Of a DNA stretch of 39,505 bases, positions 24,116 through 31,540 are shown piece by piece. The notes under the pieces were generated by a model. That model was not told where the DNA came from. It saw nothing but the letters and a program-made list of their open reading frames with translations, and ran no database searches. Location of the stretch: assembly GCA_012514035.1 (NCBI GenBank), contig JAAZBB010000018.1, positions 1 through 39,505 on the forward strand, written 5' to 3'. The number at the start of each line of letters is the position of its first letter. Positions within the stretch are counted from its first letter, which is position 1. A program made the position numbers and the translations under genes. Source of the stretch: Lentisphaerota bacterium (GTDB lineage Bacteria; Verrucomicrobiota; Kiritimatiellia; CAIQIC01; Lenti-01).

Positions 24116-24862
24116 TTAACGCAAACGCCGCGCCTCCAGCATCCGGATCGAGATGAACAACAGCAAAGCGGTGGCGCTGACATACCAAATGACCGTACGG
24201 GTATCCACGATGCCCGCGGCGAAATCCCGCATATGCATCGGGGCGGAAATCGTGCGCACGATCTGGCGCAGATGTTCGGAATGGAAGGAGGCAGGCAACG
24301 CGCCCGCCGACAGCAGGACTCCCAGGCCGCCCAGCGAACCCATCGCGGCGATGGCCTGATGACGGGTCAGCAGCGAAAACAGCAGCCCCATGGCCAGAAA
24401 AAACGCGCCGACCAGCATTGTGCCGAAAAAGCCGGTGGCCAGGGCTCCGCCATCGAGCGGCGGCAGGACGGCGCCGCAGGCTTGAAGCAGAAAGGAATAG
24501 GCCAGGGTCGGGCTCCACAGCAGCAGAAAGACAAACCACGCCCCCGCAAATTTGGCCAACACCACCTCGGTTTCCGTGACCGGAGCGGTCAGCAGCATCT
24601 CAAGCGTGCCCAAGCGGCGTTCTTCGGCGAACAGGCGCATGGTCAGCAGCGGAACGGCGATCAGCATGGCCAGCCAGAACCAGGGACTGGCGAACAGGCT
24701 GCCGGGCATGTCGCCGGTCGCATTTCCCTGCGTCATCCGGATGGCCGTCATCCACAAGCTGAAGCCGGTGACGATGAGGAAGAAGACGCCGACGACATAG
24801 GCAATGAACGTTCGGAACCAGGAGGTAACTTCACGGTGCCACAGGGTCAGGAACGTGTTCAT
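24116..24862 (-). CDS. ABC-2 permease, GldF-like
   Basis: This 248-residue inner-membrane protein has about six hydrophobic segments. It carries the ABC-2 motif region PLLTMRLFAEERRLGTLEMLLTAPVTETEVVLAKF (just after the second helix), which is characteristic of GldF/NosY-type permeases. Its ATG overlaps the ATPase stop as ATGA, so the two are coupled. The upstream open frame to 25045 overlaps the ATPase gene and is not used. Together with the ATPase and the GldG-like protein it forms the exporter module. Confidence 0.9.
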   Translation of the reverse strand: MNTFLTLWHREVTSWFRTFIAYVVGVFFLIVTGFSLWMTAIRMTQGNATGDMPGSLFASPWFWLAMLIAVPLLTMRLFAEERRLGTLEMLLTAPVTETEVVLAKFAGAWFVFLLLWSPTLAYSFLLQACGAVLPPLDGGALATGFFGTMLVGAFFLAMGLLFSLLTRHQAIAAMGSLGGLGVLLSAGALPASFHSEHLRQIVRTISAPMHMRDFAAGIVDTRTVIWYVSATALLLFISIRMLEARRLR

Positions 24863-25833
24863 GCCGGTGGTCTCCGGGCGGGGTTCTGGATTCGAGGCGG
24901 CGACGATGTCAGGCGCAGGTATGTCTCGGCGAATCCCCGGGACAGCATTCGCAGTTCGCGCACGGGCCACTGACGGGTTTGCGCCAGGGCGGCGACCTGC
25001 TCGCGCAGGTCGGCACCGCCGGTTCGCATGGATACGGCGATCCAACCGTCCGACAAGTTTTCAAACTTCAAGTCTTCGGCCTCGGGCAGGCCCACCATGG
25101 CCACCACGACTTGTTCCCGGGGGGCGTGAATTTCAGCCTGGAGGCGGGTGGCCGTTTGAACCAGCCGGACCGGGGAATCTGCGGCGGCCAACCGACCGTT
25201 GTTCAAGATCAGCACCCGATCGCAAAGCTGCTCGGCCTCGGTCAATGCATGGGTGGAAAACAGCACCGCGCGTTCGCGGCCCAGTTCGCGGAGCAGGGCG
25301 GTGATGGCCTGGCCCTGGGCGGGATCGAGAGCCGCCAGCGGCTCGTCCAGCAGGAGTACGTCGGGCTCGTTCAGCAGGCTGTCGGCCAGTCCGATGCGCT
25401 GGCGGAAACCGCGCGACAGGGTGGCCATGACGCGCCGAGCGTCATCGCCAAGACCGCATTGGTCGGTCACGGCGCGGATCCGTGCGGCCAAACGAGGACC
25501 GCGCAGACCTTTCAGGCGCCCGCGGTAGGCCAGGTATTCGGCGACACGCATTTCCAGATAGAGGGGAACGGATTCCGGCAGATAACCGGTGCGGCGGCGG
25601 GCTTCCAGCGAACGGGTGGTGACATCAAACCCGGCCACCTTCACGCGGCCCGAACTGGGCGCCAGATAGCAGGACAGTATGCGCAGCGTGGTGGTTTTTC
25701 CCGATCCATTCGGCCCCAGCAGTCCCGTGATCTCTCCCCGGCGCACCTGGAAGGAAAGGCCGCCCAGCGCTTCGCACCGGGGGAAGCGCCGGGTCAGGTT
25801 ATCGACATCGATGAGCAAATCCGCCGCGGCCAT
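24859..25833 (-). CDS. ABC transporter ATP-binding protein, GldA-like
   Basis: This 324-residue ATPase heads the Gld-type operon. Walker A is GPNGSGKTT (40-48), the signature is LSRGFRQRIGLA, Walker B is VLLLDEPLAALDP, and the H-loop is STHALTEAEQLCDR. The C-terminal 100 residues (from RLVQTATRLQAEIHAP) form the extra domain seen in GldA-type and related ATPases. The longer reading starts with TTG at 25842; ATG 25833 is preferred as the more usual codon. No clear Shine-Dalgarno is present. Confidence 0.93.
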   Translation of the reverse strand: MAAADLLIDVDNLTRRFPRCEALGGLSFQVRRGEITGLLGPNGSGKTTTLRILSCYLAPSSGRVKVAGFDVTTRSLEARRRTGYLPESVPLYLEMRVAEYLAYRGRLKGLRGPRLAARIRAVTDQCGLGDDARRVMATLSRGFRQRIGLADSLLNEPDVLLLDEPLAALDPAQGQAITALLRELGRERAVLFSTHALTEAEQLCDRVLILNNGRLAAADSPVRLVQTATRLQAEIHAPREQVVVAMVGLPEAEDLKFENLSDGWIAVSMRTGGADLREQVAALAQTRQWPVRELRMLSRGFAETYLRLTSSPPRIQNPARRPPA

Positions 25834-25853
25834 GGGATTCAATTCCAGCGGCC

Positions 25854-25882
25854 ACCTTACCCGCCGGCTTCGGGTGAATCAA
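25854..25882 (-). promoter_or_regulatory. weak candidate promoter of the Gld-type operon
   Basis: On the minus strand TTGATT (25882-25877), a 17-base spacer and TAAGGT (25859-25854) lie just ahead of the ATPase gene. The -10 match is poor. Confidence 0.3.
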
Positions 25883-25957
25883 TCTTTTCCCGGATTCCGC
25901 CTCTGGGACAGCGGCGGACAAGAGAAGATGCGCCAGCCATCCACGGCGTGGAAATCA

Positions 25958-25987
25958 TTTTCACCGGCCGCGGAAAACCGCTAGAAT
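25958..25987 (+). promoter_or_regulatory. candidate promoter of the efflux operon, possibly leaderless
   Basis: TTTTCA (25958-25963), an 18-base spacer and TAGAAT (25982-25987) are followed by an A run into ATG 25994. The predicted start of transcription falls at or within a few bases of the ATG, and no Shine-Dalgarno is present. Confidence 0.45.
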
Positions 25988-25993
25988 AAAAAA

Positions 25994-27433
25994 ATGAGAA
26001 GAGTCATTCCGGCATGTCTGGTGGTCGCCTGGCTGGGCATGGCGTGGTGGGGCCGGGCGCAGGCGCCGGGTGGGGGCGAGGCACTAGCGCTGACGCTGGA
26101 AGATGCCATTGCCCGGGCACTGGAACACAACCGCGATCTAGTCAAAGGCGCCCTGGATTTGCAGGGCCGGCGCCTGGACGCGGAACAAGCGCGGGTGACG
26201 GCGCGGGGCCTGCGGGTCGTGCCGGTCGGCGCCGGCGGCACCGGTTCTGATGGCGAGGATTGGCGCGCGGGCCTGGGCGCGGAGGCCAGGGGAGCCTATG
26301 GCACGCGCGCGGGCGTCGAGGCTTCGGCCCGCCAGATCGAAGTGGAAGGCGGGCCGGCCCTGCGGCGCGAGGAAATCCGGATTGCGGTCGAACAGCCGCT
26401 GCTGCGGAATTTCGGACCGCTGGTCCAGAACGAGCCCATCGTGAGCGCCAATGAGAATCTCCTGGCGGCCCGGCGGGCCTGGGAACGCGACCGGTCCGCG
26501 CTGGTGGTCCGCGTGGTCGAACTGTATGAAGCCCTGATCTACCTGCACCAGCAGATCGCCAGCGACGAGGCCTTTGCCGCACGGATGGAGAAGCTGTATC
26601 TGCTGGCCGATGCCCGCGAAGCCCAGGGCGCGGCCACCCGCACAGAAGTGCTGCGCATGGACCTGCAGCGGGGCGAGGCCGCCTTGCGGCTCGAAACCGG
26701 GCGCGCGCAACTCACCATCCAGTTTCAGGAATTCGCCAACCTGCTGGGGCTCTCTCTGGACACCGTTTTTCGCCTGACGCCGCCGCCGCTGCTGGATCTC
26801 GACGTGGCGGCCGCTGATCGCGCCCTGGCCGTCGCCCTGGCCGAGCGTCCGGATTACGGCCAGGCCCTGCAGGATATCGCCACGGGCGAGCGCCGCCTCC
26901 AATTGGCTCGACGCAATCTCCTGCCGGATCTGCGGCTGTCCGCCAACCATGCCACCTATGGCGAAGGCGAGGAATGGAGTCAGGCTGGGCGCCTCGATCA
27001 GGAGGATTGGTTTGTCGGGCTGACGGCGGACATGAACCTGAACCTGCGCGGCGCACGCCTGGACGTGGCCCGTTCCGCCCTCGATGTCGAGGCCAACAGC
27101 CAGGTGGCTGAAATCGTGCGTAACCGGCTGGCAGTTGAGGTCAATTCGGGTTTGGCGGCCTATCATCGCACTCGGGAAGAAATGCGCCTGGCCGCCCGCA
27201 ACCGCGAACTGGCGGCCAACCGCGCCGAACTGGCGCGGGTCTTGTTTGAAGCCGGCCGCGCCACGGCCGATTCCGTTTCCGATGCCGAGGCCGATTTGAT
27301 CAGCGCGGAATTGAGCGAGTGGGATACGCGGCGCGATGCCTCGGTGGCCGCCTACCGCCTGTTGCACACGCTGGGCACGCTGCTGCCCGTACCGCGGGAT
27401 CTGCTCCAACCCCCAACGCAGGAAACGACCTGA
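25994..27433 (+). CDS. TolC-family outer membrane efflux protein
   Basis: This 479-residue protein has a signal peptide (about 1-24), then the typical start of outer membrane efflux proteins, LTLEDAIARALEHNRDL (33-49). Long amphipathic helices with Arg/Glu/Ala-rich heptads follow in two halves (AARRAWERDRSALVVRVVELYEALI; AYHRTREEMRLAARNRELAANRAELARVLFEAGRAT). The motif FEAGRATADSVSDAEADLI near the end is the usual coiled-coil turn of TolC-like proteins. It should form a trimeric channel across the outer membrane and periplasm. First gene of the operon; its TGA overlaps the ATG of the MFP gene. Confidence 0.9.
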   Translation: MRRVIPACLVVAWLGMAWWGRAQAPGGGEALALTLEDAIARALEHNRDLVKGALDLQGRRLDAEQARVTARGLRVVPVGAGGTGSDGEDWRAGLGAEARGAYGTRAGVEASARQIEVEGGPALRREEIRIAVEQPLLRNFGPLVQNEPIVSANENLLAARRAWERDRSALVVRVVELYEALIYLHQQIASDEAFAARMEKLYLLADAREAQGAATRTEVLRMDLQRGEAALRLETGRAQLTIQFQEFANLLGLSLDTVFRLTPPPLLDLDVAAADRALAVALAERPDYGQALQDIATGERRLQLARRNLLPDLRLSANHATYGEGEEWSQAGRLDQEDWFVGLTADMNLNLRGARLDVARSALDVEANSQVAEIVRNRLAVEVNSGLAAYHRTREEMRLAARNRELAANRAELARVLFEAGRATADSVSDAEADLISAELSEWDTRRDASVAAYRLLHTLGTLLPVPRDLLQPPTQETT

Positions 27434-28629
27434 TGACCCTTCACCGCTTGTTACCGATTTTGGCCGGCGCGCTGGCGCTGGGTGGGTGCAACCGAATTCC
27501 GGAGCCGGCCCCGGGCACGGCGGCCGTCACCCGCGGTTCCATCCGCATGGCGGTGCCGTTTCAAGGGGAACTGGCGGCACGTCATGTCGAGATGATCACC
27601 GTCGGGGTACAAGGTGCCGCCGTGCTGTCGGAATTGGCGCCCGAAGGCACGCGGGTGGCGGCCGGCGATCTGCTGGCCCGCTTCGATACCGCCCAGATCG
27701 AACAGGACCTGGCCCGCCTGGAAAACGATCTGGTCCGAGCCCAGCAGGAACTGGAAAGCCTGGAAAAGGCCGAACTGCCCCTGGAACTCATCGAAATGGA
27801 GTCCAAGCGACTAGAAATGCAGGCCGAATTCGAGGGGGAAGAACGCTTCCTGGCATCGGCCCGGGGGCTGCAGGAGCGCGGTCTCATGTCCGATGGTGAA
27901 GTAGAACAGCTCGAACGCAAAGTTGCGGGCTTGCGAACCCGGTGCACGCAGATGCATACCCGCATCGAACTGACCCGTCAGCATGTGCATGGGGCGCGGC
28001 TGGCCAAGGCGCGCGCGGCCCTGGCCGCGGCGGAGCGGCAACGGGATTTCACCGCCCGCCAATTGGCGCTGTGCGAAGTGCGCGCACCGGTGGATGGCGT
28101 GGCGACACTGGTGCCGCTGCCGATCGACGGGGAGTATCGCACAGTCCACGTGGGCGACACGCTCTATCGGAACCAAACCTTCCTGTGCCTGCCCGATCCT
28201 TCGGAACATGTCGTGCGCGGGTATGCCGGGGAGTCGGAACTGCCCTGGCTGGAGCCCGGCAACGCCGTGGTCGCGGTGCCGGCCGCATTTCCGCACGTGA
28301 AACTGACCGGACGCGTGGAAAGCGTGGGGGGCATGGCCCAAACCCGCCCCGACTACCCGAGCTGGCGCAAGTTCTTTCCGGTGTTAATCGCGCTGGATCC
28401 CGTGTCGGAACCCCTGCCGGTCGGTATTTCCGTCCGGGCGGAGATCCTCGCCGGCGAATCCGACCAGGCCCTGCGGCTGCCGCGGGAGGCCGTCGAATGG
28501 CGCGGCAACCAGGCGTTCGTGCGGAAAACATCCGGGGAGGAGGTGGAAGTCCAGATCGGGCTGGCGGATGCCCGGTTTGTGGAAATCACATCCGGCCTGG
28601 CCGAAGGCGAGGAGGTCCGGTTGCCTTGA
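27433..28629 (+). CDS. membrane fusion (HlyD/AcrA-type) lipoprotein
   Basis: This 398-residue periplasmic adaptor links the TolC channel to the inner-membrane permease. The signal peptide ends in the lipobox L-G-G-C (Cys 19). A first half-lipoyl segment (GVQGAAVLSELAPEGTRVAAGDLLARFD) is followed by a long coiled-coil hairpin (about residues 95-215), the second half-lipoyl strand CEVRAPVDGVATLVPLP, and beta-barrel and membrane-proximal domains to the C terminus (VGISVRAEILAG; GLAEGEEVRLP). ATG 27433 overlaps the tolC-like stop as TGATG and has AGGA upstream. It ends in a TTGA overlap with the permease gene. Confidence 0.92.
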   Translation: MTLHRLLPILAGALALGGCNRIPEPAPGTAAVTRGSIRMAVPFQGELAARHVEMITVGVQGAAVLSELAPEGTRVAAGDLLARFDTAQIEQDLARLENDLVRAQQELESLEKAELPLELIEMESKRLEMQAEFEGEERFLASARGLQERGLMSDGEVEQLERKVAGLRTRCTQMHTRIELTRQHVHGARLAKARAALAAAERQRDFTARQLALCEVRAPVDGVATLVPLPIDGEYRTVHVGDTLYRNQTFLCLPDPSEHVVRGYAGESELPWLEPGNAVVAVPAAFPHVKLTGRVESVGGMAQTRPDYPSWRKFFPVLIALDPVSEPLPVGISVRAEILAGESDQALRLPREAVEWRGNQAFVRKTSGEEVEVQIGLADARFVEITSGLAEGEEVRLP

Positions 28630-29783
28630 AAAAGCTGGTTCGCGATGTCTGGACTGGCTTGCGCACCGGACCCGCCCGCGCAGGGCTGGCCTTTCTCAGC
28701 CTGGCCCTCGGCCTGTTTGCCGTAACCATCCTGCTGGCAACGCTGGATGCCCTGCGACGGCAGGCGCAGGAGCTGGTGCAATCGTTCGGCGCCGGTTCGA
28801 TTGTCCTTCTGCCAGCGGGCGCAGATGTGCCGCCACCGCACTGGAACCGGCGCCAAGTGGATTTCTTCCGGGAATATCTCGGCACCGCCGCCGCAGTCTC
28901 GGGCGTGAAGGCCCTGCCACCGATTTCGGGCGCGGATTTTTCCGTCGCCACGACGGATGAACATCTGGTCCATGCCCGCGGGTGGCGGATCGTGGCGGGG
29001 CGTCCGCTGGACGGGTTGGATGTGCAGCAAGGGGCGCGTCATGCCATGGCGCCGATCGAGCTCTGCAAGCAGCGCCAGTGGCGGCTGGGGGAACTGATTT
29101 TGCTGGGCCGGGCGCCATACCGTTTGGTCGGATGCTTCGACGCCGGCGGCGATCCTGCCCCGGGCATTTCGCCGGAGGCGGTGTTCATTCCTCATACGGC
29201 CGACGACTTCGAGCGGGGCGGACCGGAGGCCCTGACGCGGGTGGATGTCCTCCTGTTTCGTGCGATGCCGGAATTCACTCCCGAAACCCTCCAACGACGC
29301 GTGGCCGCCTTGCTACGGCAACCGGGTTTGGGAACGGAAGGGGTGGAGTGGGTCACACCCAAATCCCTGTTGCAAGGCATCCGCCGCTGGCAACGCACCA
29401 TCGGCTGGACCGCCGGCGTCGGGGGCGCCCTGGCCCTGCTGCTGGGGGGAGTGACCCTTGCCGGGATGCTGCTGACAGGTGTGCGGGAACGAATTGCCGA
29501 AATCGGCCTGCGCCGTGCCCTGGGCGCGCAGCCTGGCGAAATCGCCGGCCTGTTTGTCGCGGAAGCCCTGGGGCTGACATTCGCCGCGGCCGCGGCGGGC
29601 ATGCTGGCAGCCGAAGGCGTATTACGCTGGCTGGGGGGGCGGTTCCCCCTGCCGGTCAATTTCGGTGCGACCACCCGGATTTTTCCGCTGGCGTTGGCCG
29701 CGGTTATCGCCTTAATCTGTTCGACGGGGCCGGCGTGGTGGGCCGCACGCCTGCCCCCGGCGGAGGCGTTGCGAAATGAATAA
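28626..29783 (+). CDS. MacB/FtsX-type ABC permease without ATPase domain
   Basis: This 385-residue inner-membrane protein has one N-terminal helix (about 18-40), a periplasmic MacB-type domain (about 45-255) and three C-terminal helices. The FtsX signature is VRERIAEIGLRRALGAQPGEIAGLFVAEA, and it ends in the usual A..L.P.EALR. The start codon is TTG 28626 overlapping the MFP stop (TTGA), with GGAGG ten bases upstream; no in-frame ATG fits. MacB normally has an N-terminal ATPase, and split systems have an ATPase gene nearby; this operon has neither, so the ATPase must come from elsewhere in the genome or the permease works differently. Its end overlaps the MEMO-AMMECR1 gene by eight bases. Confidence 0.88.
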   Translation: MKKLVRDVWTGLRTGPARAGLAFLSLALGLFAVTILLATLDALRRQAQELVQSFGAGSIVLLPAGADVPPPHWNRRQVDFFREYLGTAAAVSGVKALPPISGADFSVATTDEHLVHARGWRIVAGRPLDGLDVQQGARHAMAPIELCKQRQWRLGELILLGRAPYRLVGCFDAGGDPAPGISPEAVFIPHTADDFERGGPEALTRVDVLLFRAMPEFTPETLQRRVAALLRQPGLGTEGVEWVTPKSLLQGIRRWQRTIGWTAGVGGALALLLGGVTLAGMLLTGVRERIAEIGLRRALGAQPGEIAGLFVAEALGLTFAAAAAGMLAAEGVLRWLGGRFPLPVNFGATTRIFPLALAAVIALICSTGPAWWAARLPPAEALRNE

Positions 29784-31302
29784 ACGCATCGGAGTTATGG
29801 TATATTTGTTGCTGACGGTCGGTGCCTGCGCGCGTCAGGAGGAGGCGGAAATGAGCAAGACCTACATGGACTCGACCTTGGCGGGGGCCTGGTATGAGGC
29901 GCATTCCGGCCGGTTGGAAGCGGAATTGCAGGGATATTTGCAGGCGGCCGAGCCGCCAGTCGATTCGGCGATTTTTGCCGTGATCGTGCCCCACGCAGGC
30001 TACACCTATTCGGGTCCGGCGGCGGCGGCGGGCATCAAGGCTCTCCTGGCCCGGCCGAGCCTGAACCGGGTCGTGGTGCTCGGTTTCACGCATCGCGTGC
30101 CCTTGCCCAACCGGATCAGTCTTCCGGCGCGGGAAACACACTATCGTTCGCCCCTGGGGGAGACCCCGCTCGATACCGGCGCCATCGCCACTTTGCTGAA
30201 GAATCCGCTGTTTGGGGATGTCCCCGCCACGCGCCGCGGCGAGAACAGCGTGGAAATGCAATTGCCCCTGTTGCAAGCCGCCCTGGCAGGCCGCGACTGG
30301 ACCCTCGTGCCGGTGACCCTCGGACAACTGGACGACGACGCCCGCCAGAAAGCGGCCAAGGCCCTGGGCAGCCTGCTGGACGGCCGCACCGTCCTGGTGG
30401 TCAGTTCCGACTTCACCCATTTCGGGCCCAATTTCGGCTATGTGCCGTTCCGTACCAATGTGGCGGAACAACTGCGCCGGCTGGATGGCGGGGCCGTCGA
30501 ACAGATCATTGCCGGCGATGCCGCGGGCTTTGCCGCCTATTGCCAGAAAACCGGTGCAACGATCTGCGGCCAGGATTCCATCGGGGTACTGCTGCGGATG
30601 CTGCCGAAAAAGTTTCGGGCGCAGGAACTGGCCTATGACACGTCGGGAAATCGCACCGGGGATTACAGCAACTCGGTGAGTTACGCCTCTATTGCGTTTT
30701 ATGAGAAAGAAGCCGCTGCATTTCCGGAAACTGCCGGCCCGGCGACTCCGGAACTTTCCGCCGCCGATCGGCAGAACCTGCTGACCTTGGCGCGGAAGGC
30801 CATTGAACAGGGCCTGAAAGGCCAGAAACCCGATGCCGCCGAGGATGTTGGGGTGATTCCCACGCCTGCCATGCAGCGCCAGATGGGCGGTTTCGTCACG
30901 CTGACCATCAACGGCGAGCTGCGCGGCTGCATCGGCGAAATCTTTCCCCGCCGTTCGCTGACGGAAGTGGTGCTCGAGCATGCCCGGAATGCCGCCTTCC
31001 ATGACCCGCGCTTTCCGCCTTTGACCGCCCGGGAGTTCGCAAAGGTTCACATCGAAATCAGTGCGCTGACGCCGCCGGTGCCGGTTGCGTCCTACAAGGA
31101 GATCGTGATCGGACGACATGGCATGACGCTGGAACTGGGGGGGCGCTCGGCCGTTTTCCTGCCGCAAGTCGCCCCGGAACAGGGCTGGGATCTGGCCACC
31201 ACGCTGACCCATCTGTCCCGCAAGGCCGGCTTGCCCGGCGATGCCTGGCAAAACCCGCGCGCCCGGTTCACCGTCTTCGAGGCTACGGTCTTTCACGAAT
31301 GA
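29776..31302 (+). CDS. MEMO1-AMMECR1 fusion, predicted lipoprotein
   Basis: This 508-residue protein joins the two domains of the AmmeMemoRadiSam family. The signal peptide ends in lipobox V-G-A-C (Cys 18). The MEMO domain (about 31-312) has VPHAGYTYSG (71-80), GFTHR (103-107), SSDFTHFG (210-217) and ICGQDSIGVLL (263-273). H73, H106 and C264 fit the positions of the human MEMO1 metal ligands H49, H81 and C244. The AMMECR1 domain (about 329-508) has the invariant LRGCIG (382-387). Related modules are often encoded with a radical SAM protein, but none is in this window. The function of these proteins in bacteria is not established. It is the last gene of the efflux operon, overlapping the permease by eight bases, so a periplasm-facing role is inferred. 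Confidence 0.9.
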   Translation: MNKRIGVMVYLLLTVGACARQEEAEMSKTYMDSTLAGAWYEAHSGRLEAELQGYLQAAEPPVDSAIFAVIVPHAGYTYSGPAAAAGIKALLARPSLNRVVVLGFTHRVPLPNRISLPARETHYRSPLGETPLDTGAIATLLKNPLFGDVPATRRGENSVEMQLPLLQAALAGRDWTLVPVTLGQLDDDARQKAAKALGSLLDGRTVLVVSSDFTHFGPNFGYVPFRTNVAEQLRRLDGGAVEQIIAGDAAGFAAYCQKTGATICGQDSIGVLLRMLPKKFRAQELAYDTSGNRTGDYSNSVSYASIAFYEKEAAAFPETAGPATPELSAADRQNLLTLARKAIEQGLKGQKPDAAEDVGVIPTPAMQRQMGGFVTLTINGELRGCIGEIFPRRSLTEVVLEHARNAAFHDPRFPPLTAREFAKVHIEISALTPPVPVASYKEIVIGRHGMTLELGGRSAVFLPQVAPEQGWDLATTLTHLSRKAGLPGDAWQNPRARFTVFEATVFHE

Positions 31303-31307
31303 AAGCC

Positions 31308-31334
31308 GGCCGGCGGCGGGATTTGGTGCCGGCC
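31308..31334 (+). terminator. GC hairpin after the efflux operon
   Basis: GGCCGGC (31308-31314) pairs with GCCGGCC (31328-31334) around a 13-base loop, starting five bases after the stop codon. No T run follows, so it is only a possible terminator. Confidence 0.3.
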
Positions 31335-31477
31335 ACCTTCCCCCGGGACGATACGGATGGAAGCCGGGCTGGCCGCACCCCGCCCTCATTCGGAATTCCC
31401 TGATGGTCACCGGGAAACCGGCTGCGGATTCGGCCGTTGGCCCGGGTGTCTCTCGCTGTTCGATCCGGGATTGAGGC

Positions 31478-31505
31478 TTGTTTTTCGAACGGGCGGGGGT
31501 ATGCT
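31478..31505 (+). promoter_or_regulatory. candidate sigma-70 promoter of the amino-acid cluster
   Basis: TTGTTT (31478-31483), a 16-base spacer and TATGCT (31500-31505) would start transcription near 31512, about 30 bases before ATG 31541. I see no leader peptide, T-box or riboswitch in the 238-base gap, which argues against classical attenuation. Confidence 0.45.
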
Positions 31506-31540
31506 TGCGCCCTTCGAAATCGACTTATGGTGCATGCTCC

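Noticed and set aside
31303-31540. A T-box, leader peptide or amino-acid riboswitch ahead of hom
   Set aside because: No T-box core, no run of Thr or Ile codons behind a start codon, and no alternative hairpin with a T run was found in the 238-base gap.
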